Source: Pseudaestuariivita sp. (GTDB taxonomy: Bacteria > Pseudomonadota > Alphaproteobacteria > Rhodobacterales > Rhodobacteraceae). Taken from it: a DNA stretch of 5,570 nucleotides. The translations under genes were made by a program, and so were the position numbers. The first letter of the stretch is position 1. Every line of letters begins with the position of its first letter. Location: the NCBI GenBank assembly GCA_020629995.1, contig JAHDCH010000191.1, positions 1 to 5,570 on the forward strand. The letters run 5' to 3'. Shown one piece after another: positions 1-5,570 of this stretch. Below the pieces are notes generated by a model that saw only the letters and a list, made by a program, of their open reading frames with translations, was not told the origin of the DNA and made no database searches.

Positions 1-53
1 AGCCTGACGCCCGCTTGCCCCCCCCGCCGCCCCGCGCTAAGGCTGGCGCATGA
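1..53 (+). CDS. Possible C-terminal end of an upstream gene (partial)
   Basis: Reading from base 3, the plus strand is open to a TGA at 51-53. That stop would overlap the ATG of the next gene (50-52) in an ATGA arrangement. The predicted tail is short, rich in proline (a run of five) and ends in K-A-G-A; most codons end in G or C, as real genes here do. A second possible gene end is a TGA at 5-7 in another frame, which would leave a 42-base leader instead. With so little sequence the choice cannot be made, and no function can be given. Confidence 0.25.
   Translation, partial: PDARLPPPPPRAKAGA
39..42 (+). promoter_or_regulatory. Ribosome binding site for the first MFS gene
   Basis: AAGG, preceded by T, lies seven bases before the ATG at 50. 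It is the only Shine-Dalgarno-like match near this start and supports translation from 50 rather than from a later methionine. No promoter can be recognised in the 49 bases available. Confidence 0.55.
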
Positions 54-1267
54 ATGCGTCCGCACCCACCTCCGCCCGCCGCAACGTAGCCGTACTGGTG
101 ATGGCCCAGGCCATCCTTGGCGCCCAGATGCCGATGATCTTTACCATTGGCGGGCTGGCGGGACAGTCGCTTGCGCCGAACCCGTGTTTTGCCACGCTGC
201 CGATCTCTCTGATCGTGCTGGGCTCGATGCTGGCCGCGAACCCGATCTCGATGCTGATGCAGCGGCATGGGCGGCGCGCGGGCTTTCTGGTGGGCGCGGT
301 GGGCGGCGCGCTTGGGGGGCTGGTGGGCGCTTTGGGGCTGTACCTTGCGTCCTTTCCCATCTTTCTGGCCGGATCGTTCCTGACCGGCCTGTATATGTCG
401 GCGCAAGGCTTTTACCGCTTTGCCGCCGCCGACAGCGCCACGCCCGAATACCGCCCCAAGGCGATTTCCTATGTCATGGCCGGAGGTCTGGCCGCGGCCA
501 TACTGGGGCCCCAGCTGGTCAAGGCGACGGCGGATGCCTTCGTGATCCCGTTTCTGGGCACCTACATCGCTGTCATCGTGCTGAACGTCGCAGGTTCGGC
601 CCTGTTTGGTCTGATCCGCATCCCGCCTCCGTCCTCGGCCGAAGATGACCCGTCGCAAGGGCGCACCCGCTGGCAGCTGATCACCACGCCCCGGATCGCC
701 GTTGCGGTGATCTGCGCGCTGGTGGCCTATGCGCTGATGAACCTTGTGATGACCTCGACGCCGCTGGCGGTGGTGGGCTGCGGCTACACCAAGAACGACG
801 CGGCCGACGTGGTGTCGGCCCATGTGCTTGCGATGTTCGCGCCGTCGTTCTTCACCGGTCACCTCATCGCGCGTTTCGGAGTGGAAAGGATCGTCGGCAC
901 CGGCATGCTGATCCTCACCGGTGCGGGCCTTGTCGCCCTGTCTGGCGTCGCGCTCGAGCAATTCTTTGTGGCGCTGATCCTGCTCGGGCTGGGCTGGAAC
1001 TTTGGCTTTATCGGCGCAACCGCGATGCTGGCGGCCGCGCATACGCCTGCCGAACGCGGGCGGATGCAGGGGCTGAATGACCTGATCGTCTTTGGCGGTG
1101 TGACCATGGCGTCGCTCGCCTCGGGCGGGCTGATGAATTGTTCGGGCGGCACGCCAACCCAAGGCTGGACGGCCGTGAACCTGGCCATGGCACCGTTCCT
1201 GATCCTTGCTGGCGGCGCGTTGCTGTGGCTGATGCTGAAAGAGCGGCGTGCCGCCACAGCGGCCTGA
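50..1267 (+). CDS. MFS transporter (12 transmembrane helices, substrate unknown)
   Basis: This encodes a 405-residue inner-membrane permease of the major facilitator superfamily, the usual length for a 12-helix member. Hydrophobic segments fall roughly at residues 13-37, 48-66, 78-100, 102-122, 139-157, 165-189, 215-245, 255-272, 281-300, 303-330, 343-363 and 375-397. A hydrophilic, acidic loop at about 190-214 separates the two six-helix halves. A degenerate motif A (MQRHGRRAG, 70-78) follows helix 2, in place of the classical G-x-L-a-D-R-x-G-R. Other distinctive stretches are TPEYRPKAISYVMAGG (131-146) and ERGRMQGLND (335-344). The ATG at 50 has an AAGG ribosome site. The next gene, another MFS transporter, starts one base after the TGA, so the two are probably co-transcribed. 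Family membership is clear; substrate and direction of transport are not, and efflux is only the likelier guess. Confidence 0.92.
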   Translation: MNASAPTSARRNVAVLVMAQAILGAQMPMIFTIGGLAGQSLAPNPCFATLPISLIVLGSMLAANPISMLMQRHGRRAGFLVGAVGGALGGLVGALGLYLASFPIFLAGSFLTGLYMSAQGFYRFAAADSATPEYRPKAISYVMAGGLAAAILGPQLVKATADAFVIPFLGTYIAVIVLNVAGSALFGLIRIPPPSSAEDDPSQGRTRWQLITTPRIAVAVICALVAYALMNLVMTSTPLAVVGCGYTKNDAADVVSAHVLAMFAPSFFTGHLIARFGVERIVGTGMLILTGAGLVALSGVALEQFFVALILLGLGWNFGFIGATAMLAAAHTPAERGRMQGLNDLIVFGGVTMASLASGGLMNCSGGTPTQGWTAVNLAMAPFLILAGGALLWLMLKERRAATAA

Positions 1268-1268
1268 C

Positions 1269-2456
1269 ATGACGGGCGGGCCTTCAGGTACAGCCCCGCC
1301 CATGGCCGTATTGGTTGCGCTGGCGGCGCTGTCGACGCTGTCGCTCAACATGTTCCTGCCGGCACTGGACCGGATCGCGCAGGACCTTGGCGTGTCGCTG
1401 GCCGCGGCGAACCTTGTCTTCGCAGGCTACCTTGTGGCTTCGGCGCTGGTGCACCTTTTGGGCGGCAGCCTGTCCGACCGCTACGGGCGGCGCCCGGTCC
1501 TGCTGGCGGCGCTGGCGCTTTATGCGGCCGGATCGCTGATCTGCGCCATGGCAACCAGCCTGCCCGCCATGCTCGCGGGCCGCATCCTGCAATCTGCCAT
1601 CGCAGCGGGCTATGCCCTGTCATTGGCCATGCTGCGCGACACCCGCCCCGAGGCAGAGACATCCCGCGCGGTGGCGGGCCTGTCGATGGCGCTGGCCATC
1701 GGCCCGCTGATCGGCCCGGCCCTGGGCGGTGTCCTGAGCGGCGCTGTCGGCTGGCGCGCGATCTTCTGGCTTTACACCTTGTGCGGCGCAGGCCTGTTGA
1801 CCTGGTGCGCGCTGTGCCTGCCCGAAACGCGCAAGGCTCAGGCAGGCGCAGCCGCACCGCGCCCCACCGCCCTGCTGGCCGAGCCGCGCTTCTGGGCCCC
1901 TGCCCTGACCATGGCGCTGTCAGTGGGGGCGTTCTACGTCTTTCTGACGGGCCTGCCGATCGTCGCCGCCGCGACCCGCGCCCTGACGCCCGAAGGTCTT
2001 GGCGCGGCACTGGGCAGCATCACCGCAGGATACCTGGCAGGCAGCACCGCCTCGCGCCATCTGGCGCGGCGCGCCCGCCCGTTTCAGCTGATCCTTGCCG
2101 GGCGGATGATCGCGCTGGCGGGATTAGGCGCGGGGGTGATCGGGGCGCTGATTGCCGGCCCCTTGCCCGTCCCGTGGCTGCTGGCGGCAACAGCGGCCGT
2201 GGGCGTCGGCAACGGGCTGACCACGCCGTCGGCCAGCCTCAAGGTCATGGCGGCACGGCCGGGATTGCAAGGCAGCGCCGCGGGCGGCAGCGCCGCGCTT
2301 ACTGTCGGGCTGGGCGGTGCGCTGTCGGGGCTGGTGGCTGGCCCTTTGCTGACCCGGTCGCCGGACGATACGGCTCTGCTGGGCCTGATGTTCGCAGTCA
2401 GCCTGCTGGGCCTTGTGGCCGCGCTCTGGGCACGGGCGCTGGACGCAAGCGACTAA
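1269..2456 (+). CDS. Bcr/CflA-type multidrug efflux MFS transporter
   Basis: This encodes a 395-residue inner-membrane proton-coupled antiporter of the drug:H+ antiporter (12-helix) group, close to the usual 390-410 of Bcr/CflA proteins. Supporting features, in order, are NMFLPALDRIAQDLG (27-41) after helix 1, a near-perfect motif A GSLSDRYGRRPVLL (66-79), an antiporter motif C in helix 5 (G145-x3-G149-P150-x2-G153-G154), GWRAIFW (161-167) at helix 6, and PETRKA followed by LLAEPRF in the central loop (185-208). I chose the ATG at 1269, one base after the previous stop, because it gives the short polar N-terminus typical of the family. An in-frame GTG at 1248 would add seven residues and overlap the previous gene by 20 bases; an ATG at 1302 would clip the N-terminus. 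No strong ribosome site precedes any of these, which fits coupling to the upstream MFS gene. Homologues export drugs such as bicyclomycin, sulfonamide or chloramphenicol, or metabolites; the substrate here is unknown. Confidence 0.92.
   Translation: MTGGPSGTAPPMAVLVALAALSTLSLNMFLPALDRIAQDLGVSLAAANLVFAGYLVASALVHLLGGSLSDRYGRRPVLLAALALYAAGSLICAMATSLPAMLAGRILQSAIAAGYALSLAMLRDTRPEAETSRAVAGLSMALAIGPLIGPALGGVLSGAVGWRAIFWLYTLCGAGLLTWCALCLPETRKAQAGAAAPRPTALLAEPRFWAPALTMALSVGAFYVFLTGLPIVAAATRALTPEGLGAALGSITAGYLAGSTASRHLARRARPFQLILAGRMIALAGLGAGVIGALIAGPLPVPWLLAATAAVGVGNGLTTPSASLKVMAARPGLQGSAAGGSAALTVGLGGALSGLVAGPLLTRSPDDTALLGLMFAVSLLGLVAALWARALDASD
2453..2456. other. Tail-to-tail overlap of convergent stop codons
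   Basis: The four bases CTAA hold the TAA stop of the plus-strand antiporter gene (2454-2456) and, on the other strand, the TAG stop of the NDUFAF6-like gene (2455-2453). There is no intergenic space. I see no hairpin followed by a T-run on either side, so each transcript must end inside the opposite gene or by a factor-dependent mechanism. Confidence 0.9.
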
Positions 2457-3199
2457 AGCCCCCAGGCGGCCCGCACCAATGCGGCCGAGGCGCGCAGGGG
2501 CGCAGGATCCAACCGGCCTTCGGCCACCAACTGCGGCGCGCGGGCGGCACGGGCCAGCACAAGAGGCGCCTGCCACGCCGCCAGCGTCGCGATGCGTTCG
2601 GCGCGCGAACATGCAGGGGCACTCCGCCATCGCAAGAGAGCTTGCCCCGCAAGCTCGGCCACGACTTGCGGGCGGCCATCCACCAAAGGCACCTTGCCCC
2701 GCGCCTCGAGAGCGGGCACCGCGCGCAGCCAATTGGCAACCGCCGCCGCATGGCCCCGCACCGCCGCGCCTTTGGTCGTCTCCGAGCCCAGAGCTTCGGC
2801 TGTGATCGCGGTCAAAAGGCCTCCGGTTTGCGCCAGATAGGCATCCAGCGCGGCACCATCCTGAAACGGTGCGCGCGCGATGTCGCTGCGGCGCGCCTCG
2901 ACCAGAGCATCCAGACGCCCAGCCTGATCCCGCGAGAGCACTTGCGCCAACGGGGTCACGACCTCGTGCCGGCGCACCAGACCTCCCTCGGCGATCTCGG
3001 CCAGCGCATCACGCCACCATTGCAGGCGCATCTCGGCGATCATCGGCTCGGCGGTGACCCAGGGCGCACGGCTGACCTCGACGTTGAAGGCATAGATCGG
3101 GAACAGCATCGCGCGCGCGGGTACAGGCGCAGCCATCACGGCGCGAAAGCGCTCGGGGTCGCCCCGGCGCACCAGATCGGCGCAGGCCTCGAGCGTCAT
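2453..3199 (-). CDS. Squalene/phytoene synthase family protein, NDUFAF6-like, probably non-catalytic
   Basis: This encodes a 248-residue soluble, all-alpha protein of the squalene/phytoene synthase fold. The N-terminal pattern DPERFRAVMAAP (14-25), LFPIYAFNVEVSRA (32-45) and EPMIAEMRLQWWRDAL (51-66) matches the NDUFAF6-like branch, where Y-A-F-N-x-E and M-R-x-Q-W/F-W/K are conserved. In true phytoene synthases the first aspartate-rich motif follows YAF; here that place reads NVEVSRAP with no aspartate. The second, normally N-x-L-R-D-x-x-x-D, reads NWLRAVPALEARGKVPL (156-172), again without aspartates, so prenyl-diphosphate chemistry is unlikely. In mitochondria NDUFAF6 assists assembly of respiratory complex I; a similar role here is only an inference. 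The ATG at 3199 shares an ATGA overlap with the methyltransferase stop, so translation is probably coupled. The reading frame stays open upstream, but that extension lies within the methyltransferase gene and does not look like this family. Codons are unlike the rest around residues 182-197, where an inverted-repeat cluster lies. Confidence 0.85.
   Translation of the reverse strand: MTLEACADLVRRGDPERFRAVMAAPVPARAMLFPIYAFNVEVSRAPWVTAEPMIAEMRLQWWRDALAEIAEGGLVRRHEVVTPLAQVLSRDQAGRLDALVEARRSDIARAPFQDGAALDAYLAQTGGLLTAITAEALGSETTKGAAVRGHAAAVANWLRAVPALEARGKVPLVDGRPQVVAELAGQALLRWRSAPACSRAERIATLAAWQAPLVLARAARAPQLVAEGRLDPAPLRASAALVRAAWGL
2631..2672. repeat. Cluster of alternating inverted-repeat arms (competing hairpins)
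   Basis: Within 42 bases the core GCAAG (2632-2636 and 2649-2653) alternates with its complement CTTGC (2641-2645 and 2665-2669). Three hairpins are possible. GCAAG/CTTGC has a 4-base loop (2632-2645). GAGCTTGC/GCAAGCTC is a perfect 8-bp stem with a CCC loop (2638-2656). CCCGCAAG/CTTGCGGG is a perfect 8-bp stem with an 11-base loop (2646-2672). They exclude one another in part. The cluster lies inside the NDUFAF6-like gene and about 175 bases past the stop of the convergent antiporter gene. No T-run follows on either strand, so it is not a standard intrinsic terminator. Any function is unknown. Confidence 0.6.
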
Positions 3200-3912
3200 G
3201 CCGGGGCCACCACGCACAGCAGATACCCGGCCTCGGCCCGGGTTGCGCGCCATCCGTTCACCTCGGCCTGCCCTTTGTCCAGCATCGCCGACAGGGCCGC
3301 GTCCGCACCGGGACGCAACATGGCGATCCGCGCCTCGAGCGGGGTGTAATACGCCTCCCACGCGGCATCGGACAGGCGGCGCGTGCCCAGAACACGGTAG
3401 CCCGCAGCCTGAACCCATGCGGTGATCCCTGCCTCATCCGTCATGGGCGGATATTCGTCCGACCAATGCGCCCGGGCCGCAGCCGAGGGCGCATCAGTGA
3501 ACCAGCACGGCTCGGAAAAAGCCACGGCACCGCCCGGCGCAAGAGCCGACCGCCAAGCGGTCAGCCCTTCGGTCACGCCCAGAAAATAAAGTGCCCCGGC
3601 GCACCAGATCAGATCATAGGGGCCGGTCAGCTCGGCCATCGAAGCGCACTGCACCGACACTCGCGCATCACCGGCAAACCGCGTGCGCGCCTGATCGGCA
3701 AAGGGCGCATGGGTTTCAAAGGCATCCACCCGAGCGACCGAAGCCAGCCCCAGCAAGGCTGAAATGTCATCGCCCGGACCGCAGCCCGCATCACAGATCG
3801 CAGCGCCGGGAGGCACCTGAGCCAAGGCCCCGGCCCAGGCCACATCCCCGGGCGCGCCCGGACCTTCGCGCGGCAGGTCCTTGTGCATCTCAAAGAACGA
3901 GGTCCAGTCCAT
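3196..3912 (-). CDS. Class I SAM-dependent methyltransferase
   Basis: This encodes a 238-residue cytoplasmic protein with the Rossmann-type methyltransferase fold. Motif I is CDAGCGPGDD (40-49), the S-adenosylmethionine-binding glycine loop. An acidic residue that could hold the ribose hydroxyls follows at VDAFETH (62-68, probably E66). The strand 4 region is YDLIWCAGALYFL (99-111), and the post-motif is LAPGGAVAFSEP (124-135). The C-terminal part (DAAWEAYYTPLEARIAMLRP, 182-201, and a Y-L-L-C-V-V end strand) should form the substrate cap. The overall plan recalls trans-aconitate methyltransferase-like enzymes acting on small molecules, but the substrate cannot be read from the sequence. The ATG at 3912 shares one base with the cimA stop (TGATG), with a GGTGG about ten bases upstream; the stop overlaps the next ATG by four bases. 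This places it in the middle of a coupled three-gene operon. A protein methyltransferase role is an open alternative. Confidence 0.88.
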   Translation of the reverse strand: MDWTSFFEMHKDLPREGPGAPGDVAWAGALAQVPPGAAICDAGCGPGDDISALLGLASVARVDAFETHAPFADQARTRFAGDARVSVQCASMAELTGPYDLIWCAGALYFLGVTEGLTAWRSALAPGGAVAFSEPCWFTDAPSAAARAHWSDEYPPMTDEAGITAWVQAAGYRVLGTRRLSDAAWEAYYTPLEARIAMLRPGADAALSAMLDKGQAEVNGWRATRAEAGYLLCVVAPA

Positions 3913-5528
3913 CAGACCGCGTCCACCCCGTCGTGCAGCAGCTTCCAGGTGACCGCATCCAGCAGCGCCTCGAACGAAGCGTCGACGATGTTGGGGCTGA
4001 CGCCCACGGTCGACCAGCGCTGGCCGGTGGCATCTTCGCTGTCGATGATCACGCGGGTGACCGCCTCGGTCCCGCCTTGGGTGATGCGCACCTTGAAATC
4101 GACCAGCCGGATGTCATCGACCGACGCCTGATACGGGCCCAGATCCTTGGCCAGCGCCTTGGACAGGGCGTTGACCGGGCCGCGGTCGCTGCCGGTGGCA
4201 TCCATCGATTCACTGACCGACAGCTTTTTGTCGTCACCCACCTTCAGCACCACCACCGCTTCGGACAGGGACACCATCTGGTTGTGCTTGTTCTTGCGAC
4301 GCTCGACCGTCACGCGGTAGCGCTTGACCTCGAAGAACTCGGGGCACAGGCCCAGCTCGCGCCGCGCGAGCAGCTCGAAACTGGCCTGCGCGGTATCATA
4401 GCTATAGCCCTCGGCTTCACGCGTCTTGACCACATCCAGAATGCGGCCCAGCGCCGGGTCGCCCTTGTCCACGGTCACGCCTGCGTCCGCCAGACGTTTG
4501 CGCAGGTTCGACTGGCCCGCCTGGTTCGACATCGGGATGACCCGCGCGTTGCCCACACGGCCCGGTTCGACATGTTCGTAGGTCGCGGGGTTCTTGACGA
4601 TGGCCGAGGCGTGCAGCCCCGCCTTGTGCGCAAAGGCGCTCGAGCCGACGTAAGGCGCCTGCTTGACCGGTACGCGGTTCAGGATTTCGTCCAGCAGCCG
4701 CGAGGCGCGGGTCAGCCGCGCAAGGGCGTCTGCGGATACGCCGGTTTCGAACCGGCTGGCAAAGGGCTCCTTGAGCAGCAGCGTGGGGATCAGCGACACA
4801 AGGTTGGCGTTGCCGCAGCGCTCGCCCAGCCCGTTCAGCGTGCCCTGGATCTGGCGCGCGCCCGCCAGCACGGCGGCCAGCGATCCGGCAACGGCGGTGC
4901 CGGTGTCGTCGTGGGTATGGATGCCAAGGCGATCCCCGGGAATGCCGGCCGCGATCACGTCGGAGGTGATGCGCCCGATTTCGTCCGGCAGGGTGCCGCC
5001 GTTCGTGTCGCACAGCACAACCCAGCGCGCGCCCGCCTCGAGCGCGGCACGCAGGCAGGACAGCGCATATTCGGGGTTGGCCTTGTAGCCGTCAAAGAAA
5101 TGCTCGGCATCAAACAGCGCCTCGCGCCCCTGCCCCACCAGATGCGCCACCGAAGCGCGGATGGCCTCGGCGTTGTCGTCCAGCGAAATGCCCAGCGCTT
5201 CGGTCACGTGGAAATCATGGCTCTTGCCCACAAGGCAGACCGCAGAGGTGCCCGCGTTCACCACGGCCGACAGCACATCGTCATTGGCGGCCGAGCGGCC
5301 CGCGCGTTTGGTCATGCCAAAGGCGGTCATGGTGGCACGTGTCGCAGGCGCGGCATCGAAGAACGCGCTGTCCGTGGGATTGGCACCCGGCCAGCCGCCT
5401 TCGATATAGTCGATGCCCAGATCGTCCAGAGCGCCGGCGATCAGCACCTTTTCATCGGTCGAGAACTGGACGCCCTGGGTCTGTTGCCCGTCGCGCAGCG
5501 TCGTGTCGTATAGGTAGAGCCGTTCCAT
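3912..5528 (-). CDS. cimA: (R)-citramalate synthase
   Basis: This encodes a 538-residue cytosolic enzyme of the DRE-TIM metallolyase (LeuA/CimA) family. It condenses pyruvate with acetyl-CoA to (R)-citramalate, opening a threonine-independent route to 2-oxobutyrate and isoleucine. The TIM barrel spans about 1-290. YDTTLRDGQQTQG (7-19) carries the catalytic arginine (R12) and metal-binding D13, HTH (204-206) gives two metal histidines, and the metal asparagine is likely N240 in CGNAN. FAHKAGLHASA (299-309) belongs to the linker subdomain. The regulatory LeuA-dimer domain covers roughly 400-530, with the hallmark GPVNAL (450-455), and is where leucine or isoleucine feedback usually acts. Length and the QTQGVQFS signature fit the long CimA type better than 2-isopropylmalate synthase, although the acyl acceptor is not proven. 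I chose the ATG at 5528 because MERLYLYDTTLRDG matches family N-termini; an in-frame TTG lies at 5558 and the frame is open to the window edge. A weak GTGGGA lies about ten bases upstream. No promoter is recognised in the 42 bases beyond. Confidence 0.93.
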   Translation of the reverse strand: MERLYLYDTTLRDGQQTQGVQFSTDEKVLIAGALDDLGIDYIEGGWPGANPTDSAFFDAAPATRATMTAFGMTKRAGRSAANDDVLSAVVNAGTSAVCLVGKSHDFHVTEALGISLDDNAEAIRASVAHLVGQGREALFDAEHFFDGYKANPEYALSCLRAALEAGARWVVLCDTNGGTLPDEIGRITSDVIAAGIPGDRLGIHTHDDTGTAVAGSLAAVLAGARQIQGTLNGLGERCGNANLVSLIPTLLLKEPFASRFETGVSADALARLTRASRLLDEILNRVPVKQAPYVGSSAFAHKAGLHASAIVKNPATYEHVEPGRVGNARVIPMSNQAGQSNLRKRLADAGVTVDKGDPALGRILDVVKTREAEGYSYDTAQASFELLARRELGLCPEFFEVKRYRVTVERRKNKHNQMVSLSEAVVVLKVGDDKKLSVSESMDATGSDRGPVNALSKALAKDLGPYQASVDDIRLVDFKVRITQGGTEAVTRVIIDSEDATGQRWSTVGVSPNIVDASFEALLDAVTWKLLHDGVDAV

Positions 5529-5570
5529 GGGGGCGGTGTCCCACGGCTGAGGGCGCAAGACAAGCCCGGC

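Noticed and set aside
489..500. Perfect 12-base palindrome TGGCCGCGGCCA
   Set aside because: It falls in ordinary alanine-rich membrane-helix codons (L-A-A-A), where GGCCGCGGCC arises readily. It has no partner copy or regulatory position.
1345..2010. A 221-codon minus-strand open frame inside the antiporter gene
   Set aside because: It is an arginine/proline-rich shadow without domain features, and lies opposite a well-supported membrane protein.
1781..3349. A 522-codon open frame on the plus strand spanning the convergent junction
   Set aside because: It overlaps the antiporter gene in another frame and the NDUFAF6-like gene in antisense codon register. Composition is arginine/proline/glycine-rich as expected of a GC-rich shadow, and no motif is visible.
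3200..3418. N-terminal extension of the NDUFAF6-like protein by 73 codons
   Set aside because: The extension lies inside the methyltransferase gene in another frame, lacks family similarity, and would give an atypically long protein. The ATG at 3199 with its ATGA overlap is the natural start.
2702..5044. Recurrent GCCTCGAG words (near 2703, 3187, 3333, 5036)
   Set aside because: They encode common Leu-Glu-Ala or similar residues on the minus strand, are irregularly spaced, and have no shared flanks, so codon usage explains them.
3591..5513. A 640-codon open frame on the plus strand opposite cimA
   Set aside because: It is in exact codon register with cimA on the other strand, so stops would need TTA, CTA or TCA codons in cimA, which GC-rich genes avoid. 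The translated product is arginine/glutamine/histidine-rich with no recognisable domain, while cimA is unmistakable.
5529..5570. Promoter upstream of cimA
   Set aside because: TTGTCT/TTGCGC-like words occur on the minus strand, but there is no matching -10 element in the 42 bases left, and all three frames are open there, so it may still be coding sequence of a preceding gene.

Overview
The window is GC-rich, almost wholly coding DNA, most likely from an alphaproteobacterium. Rhodobacterales/Roseobacter-type is my best guess, based on protein style: a CimA with the DTTLRDGQQTQGVQFS signature, a NDUFAF6-like squalene/phytoene-synthase-family protein, strong G/C third-position bias and tightly packed operons. 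The lineage is an inference from recognition, not a search result. No mobile element, RNA gene, CRISPR array or phage gene is visible.

Layout. Two plus-strand genes encode 12-helix major facilitator transporters. The first (50-1267) is a general MFS permease. The second (1269-2456) is a Bcr/CflA-type drug:proton antiporter that starts one base after the first stops. They meet tail-to-tail, with a 4-base overlap of stop codons, a minus-strand operon of three genes. In transcription order this operon is cimA (5528-3912), a class I SAM-dependent methyltransferase (3912-3196) and the NDUFAF6-like protein (3199-2453). Its genes are joined by a TGATG (1-base) and an ATGA (4-base) start/stop overlap, so they are probably translationally coupled. 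There is no gene-free stretch over about 50 bases. Both operon promoters lie at or beyond the window edges.

How the genes may work together. CimA condenses pyruvate with acetyl-CoA to (R)-citramalate, the entry to a threonine-independent isoleucine route. The two downstream genes have no established link to this. The methyltransferase could act on a small carboxylic acid, as Tam/Tmt1-type enzymes do. The NDUFAF6-like protein has lost the aspartate motifs of true prenyl synthases and resembles a respiratory complex I assembly factor family. The MFS pair is probably an export module whose substrates the sequence does not reveal.

I do not see a clear, wholly new system. The observations most worth a check are a four-armed inverted-repeat cluster inside the NDUFAF6-like gene (2631-2672), that protein's probable pseudoenzyme status, and the coupling of an uncharacterised methyltransferase to a citramalate synthase.
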